From positions 1 through 15,432 of the forward strand of contig JAIPIB010000011.1 of NCBI GenBank assembly GCA_021734905.1: a stretch of DNA of 15,432 bases, written 5' to 3'. The position numbers and the translations under genes are program-made. The notes below the pieces were generated by a model, which was given only the letters and a program-made list of their open reading frames with translations, ran no database searches and was not told the DNA's origin. This DNA comes from Minisyncoccota bacterium (GTDB lineage Bacteria; Patescibacteria; Paceibacteria; UBA9973; UBA918). The stretch's first letter is position 1; the number at the start of each line of letters is the position of its first letter. This document shows, one piece after another, positions 13,307-15,432 of this stretch.

Positions 13307-13900
13307 TTTGGCGATGCGTATTGCCTGGACCATTTTATCGATGACCACTCTCAGTCGTTTTTTTGCCTCCTCACCTTGAGAGGACATGTCCCAGACAAAA
13401 AGCATCTGACTTAGCTTTTTGGTGGGGTGTTCCGGGTTAAAGTAGACCACTGAAGCGTGATGTTCTTGATTCCCGCTGGAAAAAATACAGTCATACATCG
13501 ATGACCCTTTTGTGCCGAGACCAGCAACCCCGTCGAAATCGGCGGCTTTCTTGCATTCAAGTTGTCCATCTCTGGTTGATGGTCTATTGACGGCAATCCA
13601 TTTCCCAAGAACATCTCGCGAGACCTCAAAACCAGAATACGAGTACTTCTTCCAGATCAGTGTGGCTTTGACTTTGTCGGAATCAGAACTTTCGCAATAA
13701 ACTTCATATGATGTGAAAAAAGAGCCCGTGTCCGGAGCCTCATTTTTGCAAACTACCTTGGGAACACCGTCCCCAAGGGCTTTTTCATCGAATGAATATC
13801 CGAAATACTTTTCCGTATAGTCGCCACCTTGTTGAGAGAATGCAGCTTGATTTGAAAGAACAGCTACCAGAAAGAAAATTGCACGAATGATATTATTCAC
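13304..13900 (-). CDS. Secreted protein with a four-cysteine domain, unknown function
   Basis: This is a 198-residue protein of no family I recognise. The N-terminus (NNIIRAIFFLVAVLSNQAAFSQ) is a Sec signal peptide with a likely cut after AFS near residue 22. The mature domain (~30-195) has cysteines at 51, 69, 116 and 138, plausibly two disulfides. Its conserved block 'IWKKYSYSGFEVSRDV' and C-terminal helix 'RLRVVIDKMVQAIRI' align with the membrane-anchored protein encoded divergently at 14049, so the two are homologues. Translation starts at GTG 13900 with a good Shine-Dalgarno. The gene has its own promoter and terminator, and its composition is clearly more G+C-rich than neighbours (29 of 60 from 13561 versus 13 of 60 from 14101). 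Confidence 0.85.
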   Translation of the reverse strand: MNNIIRAIFFLVAVLSNQAAFSQQGGDYTEKYFGYSFDEKALGDGVPKVVCKNEAPDTGSFFTSYEVYCESSDSDKVKATLIWKKYSYSGFEVSRDVLGKWIAVNRPSTRDGQLECKKAADFDGVAGLGTKGSSMYDCIFSSGNQEHHASVVYFNPEHPTKKLSQMLFVWDMSSQGEEAKKRLRVVIDKMVQAIRIAK

Positions 13901-13906
13901 GACAGA

Positions 13907-13911
13907 CCTCC
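13907..13911 (-). promoter_or_regulatory. Shine-Dalgarno of the 198-aa gene
   Basis: GGAGG on the minus strand lies six bases before GTG at 13900. It supports this GTG as the start and gives the full signal peptide. Confidence 0.75.
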
Positions 13912-13935
13912 ATGCGGTTTGTTTAGGACACTACT

Positions 13936-13963
13936 ATTGTACAGTATTTTCCAAAAAAGTAAA
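13936..13963 (-). promoter_or_regulatory. Sigma70-type promoter of the 198-aa gene
   Basis: On the minus strand TTTACT (13963-13958; four of six bases) and TACAAT (13941-13936; five of six) have a 16-base spacer. The leader would be about 30 bases and carry the Shine-Dalgarno. Confidence 0.65.
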
Positions 13964-14011
13964 GAATGGCTTAAATTCAGCAATTTTTTATATAAAAATA
14001 AAAGTTATCCT

Positions 14012-14040
14012 TTGATCAGTAAAAACTAAACGAGTACTCT
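14012..14040 (+). promoter_or_regulatory. Candidate promoter of the 442-aa surface protein
   Basis: TTGATC (14012-14017) and TACTCT (14035-14040) have a 17-base spacer. The -10 ends eight bases before the ATG at 14049 and no Shine-Dalgarno is seen, so a leaderless or near-leaderless mRNA is likely. Confidence 0.5.
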
Positions 14041-14048
14041 TACTATAT

Positions 14049-15377
14049 ATGAACCAATATAAAGATAAAGCTGATATAGAAAGTGGAAACCAGAGAAAAG
14101 GTTATTTTTTAAAACTAGTGTTTTCTTTAAGTGTCGTTATTTTATTATTTGCTACTCATTATTTTGTTGTTCCTTTTTTTTACAAAGATGACTACAAAAA
14201 TCTTTCTTTACAGACAGGTGACTCAACCTTAGACACTTTTGTACGTAAGAATTTTGGATTTGGACTTGCGATTACAGACGAGGAAACGGAAAGGTTTAAT
14301 ATTGTTTGCAATGAGTATGATGCACCAAAAAACAGGACACTAAAAAGAAATTCTAGCTACATAACATGCCACAATGATGGAGATGCCTGGAGAGTCTTTA
14401 TTGGTTGGAAAAATTATTCATATGACAGATTAGATTACGCAAGGGATGTTGGTACAACAATTATGAAAGTCAGAGGAGATATGGGTACGGGTGAATTTTC
14501 TTGTACAGAAGATAGAACTTTTGCATGGGATGAAAAAATGCCTGCAACCATTTCTGATTGTAACGTTAAAACCGATAATCAAATTTTTTATTATTCAATA
14601 TTATTTTTCTATCCATCAAAAGTTAGGGACACAAACCCTACTATAGTTATTGCAAATATTGTAAAAAGTGATCCGTCAGTCAATGACAAATTAAGAGATT
14701 TTATAAAGCGGATACAATCAATTCAGTTGGCAACAGGAGAGGAGTCATTGAGTGAACGAATATCGATGATAGAAACCGCATATGCTGGAGGTGGAGGAGG
14801 TGGAGCAGGAGCAGGAGTAGGGGTGTGCGGGCCAGGTAGTGCAGCGGGTGATGGATGTGGTGGCTCAGCAGGAGCTTCTGGCGGAGGTGGAGATGCAGGT
14901 TTTGGAGGGGGGTTAGGCGATGGAGGTGGTGGAGGTGGTGGAGGTGGTGGAGGTGGTGGAGGGGGTGGAGGGGGTGGAGGGGGTGGTGGAGATGCAGGTT
15001 TTGGAGGAGGAGTGTTTGTTCCTCCTCCGCCAGAGTGCGCAGACGGCAGAAATAATGATTGGGATACTCTTATTGATATGAATGATCCAGGGTGTATATC
15101 GGCAAGTGACAATAGTGAGGAAGATGTTCCGCCAACGCTTACTTCAAGAAGACGTCTTATTGAGCAAGGAGGGAACGTTGATTTGGAATGGGACCTGAAA
15201 GAGCAGCCTAGGGACTGTACGTTAACAGGAGGACTTGCAAATTTATCAGGAGAGGATCTCCGAATTGCGACTGTAGGAAACGTTGTCGTCCAAGCCCGCA
15301 CCACCTTCACCCTCACGTGCCCAAGCGGCACAGCCTCAGTCACCGTCGACATCCTCCCACGAGGATTCGAGACGTAA
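14049..15377 (+). CDS. Membrane-anchored surface protein: four-Cys domain, Gly tract, Ig-like end
   Basis: This is a 442-residue extracellular protein with an N-terminal anchor (basic RKGYFLK, then a hydrophobic helix ~21-44). Residues ~65-228 form a domain with cysteines near 87, 107, 152 and 171, homologous to the 198-aa secreted protein ('GWKNYSYDRLDYARDV', 'KLRDFIKRIQSIQLA'). A Gly-rich linker follows (~246-322), with a run of about 24 glycines. Next is 'PECADGRNNDWDTLIDMNDPGCISASDNSEED', a degenerate form of the Asp-rich C-DG-DNDGDGLID-DPGC motif common in Patescibacteria surface proteins. The end (~363-440) looks like a small Ig-like domain with two cysteines ('CTLTGG', 'FTLTCPSG', 'SVTVDILP'). 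Composition shifts sharply along the gene, from AT-rich to GC-rich. Function is unknown; adhesion or envelope binding is a guess. Confidence 0.85.
   Translation: MNQYKDKADIESGNQRKGYFLKLVFSLSVVILLFATHYFVVPFFYKDDYKNLSLQTGDSTLDTFVRKNFGFGLAITDEETERFNIVCNEYDAPKNRTLKRNSSYITCHNDGDAWRVFIGWKNYSYDRLDYARDVGTTIMKVRGDMGTGEFSCTEDRTFAWDEKMPATISDCNVKTDNQIFYYSILFFYPSKVRDTNPTIVIANIVKSDPSVNDKLRDFIKRIQSIQLATGEESLSERISMIETAYAGGGGGGAGAGVGVCGPGSAAGDGCGGSAGASGGGGDAGFGGGLGDGGGGGGGGGGGGGGGGGGGGGGGDAGFGGGVFVPPPPECADGRNNDWDTLIDMNDPGCISASDNSEEDVPPTLTSRRRLIEQGGNVDLEWDLKEQPRDCTLTGGLANLSGEDLRIATVGNVVVQARTTFTLTCPSGTASVTVDILPRGFET
14786..15012 (+). repeat. GGN glycine-codon repeat tract
   Basis: The tract is dominated by GGA GGT GGT and GGA GGG GGT nine-base units (densest at 14921-14990). 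It is flanked by two near-identical copies of a block encoding GGGGDAGFGGG (around 14882-14912 and 14982-15012), evidence of internal duplication. Units are multiples of three, so copy-number change would alter linker length without breaking the frame. Three G5 runs sit at 14961, 14970 and 14979. Confidence 0.85.
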
Positions 15378-15390
15378 AACAGCGTACCCA

Positions 15391-15419
15391 TTGCGTTTTA
15401 TCCACTCACACGGTATAGT
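15391..15419 (+). promoter_or_regulatory. Candidate promoter for a gene beyond the window
   Basis: TTGCGT (15391-15396) and TATAGT (15414-15419; five of six consensus bases) are separated by 17 bases. The start would lie near 15426, reading out of the window. No coding sequence begins before the end. Confidence 0.5.
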
Positions 15420-15432
15420 AGCTCCCACATAT

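Noticed and set aside
14905..14990. Three-layer G-quadruplex
   Set aside because: Only three closely spaced runs of three or more G occur together. A fourth lies about 50 bases away, so the usual four-run pattern is not met.
14723..15391. Long minus-strand open frame rich in proline
   Set aside because: It is the complement of the glycine-codon tract and the DPGC/Ig-like module. It has no start signals, and the plus-strand gene is clearly the real one.

Overview
The window reads as a piece of a small-genome bacterium of the Candidate Phyla Radiation (Patescibacteria, most likely a Parcubacteria-type lineage). The clues are a PolA that has lost most of its proofreading domain, a shortened HolA-like delta subunit, a MurE-like ligase without the usual N-terminal UDP-binding domain, a tRNA without an encoded CCA, and large N-terminally anchored surface proteins ending in a 'C-DG-N-D---D--DPGC' motif plus an Ig-like domain. 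This placement is inference from gene content; no marker gene was compared.

Layout. 38-1696 (-): GspE/PilB assembly ATPase. 1825-2097 (+): a tiny lipoprotein with a near-consensus sigma70 promoter, a strong Shine-Dalgarno and a strong terminator. 2262-5800 (+): tsaE, polA and a holA-like gene, a tight housekeeping operon. 5801-6398: about 600 bases without a credible gene, packed with inverted repeats, including a 40-base perfect palindrome within a predicted three-way junction and several decayed copies of the 3' end of the neighbouring tRNA. 6399-6471 (-): tRNA-Lys(UUU) with its own promoter and terminator hairpin. 6530-6928 (-): DoxX-like membrane protein. 6969-7448 (+): SPOUT RNA methyltransferase. 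7500-8786 (-): MurE-like ligase. 8856-9425 (-): RuvA.

9586-13300 is a strikingly AT-rich block: an apolipoprotein N-acyltransferase (Lnt) with an intact E-K-C triad, facing a rightward run of three membrane-protein genes. These are an unrecognised histidine-rich multi-pass protein and two tandem paralogues of the PAP2_C/sphingomyelin-synthase-like phosphotransferase fold. Together they look like an envelope-lipid module. 13304-15377 holds two divergently transcribed genes for exported proteins, one secreted (198 aa) and one membrane-anchored (442 aa). They share a four-cysteine domain that I do not recognise. The 442-aa protein adds a long glycine tract and a C-terminal surface module.

How the parts relate. 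The window combines chromosome and wall housekeeping (PolA, HolA, RuvA, TsaE, MurE, SPOUT methylase) with a cell-surface section (pilus ATPase, lipoprotein, Lnt, SMS-like enzymes, exported proteins). Many genes have a -10 box 6-8 bases before the start codon and no Shine-Dalgarno, as expected for leaderless mRNAs. Two genes (the lipoprotein and the 198-aa secreted protein) instead have classic promoter, SD and terminator cassettes. The points most worth following are the paired four-cysteine domain, the histidine-rich membrane protein with the tandem SMS-like enzymes, and the hairpin/tRNA-relic array.
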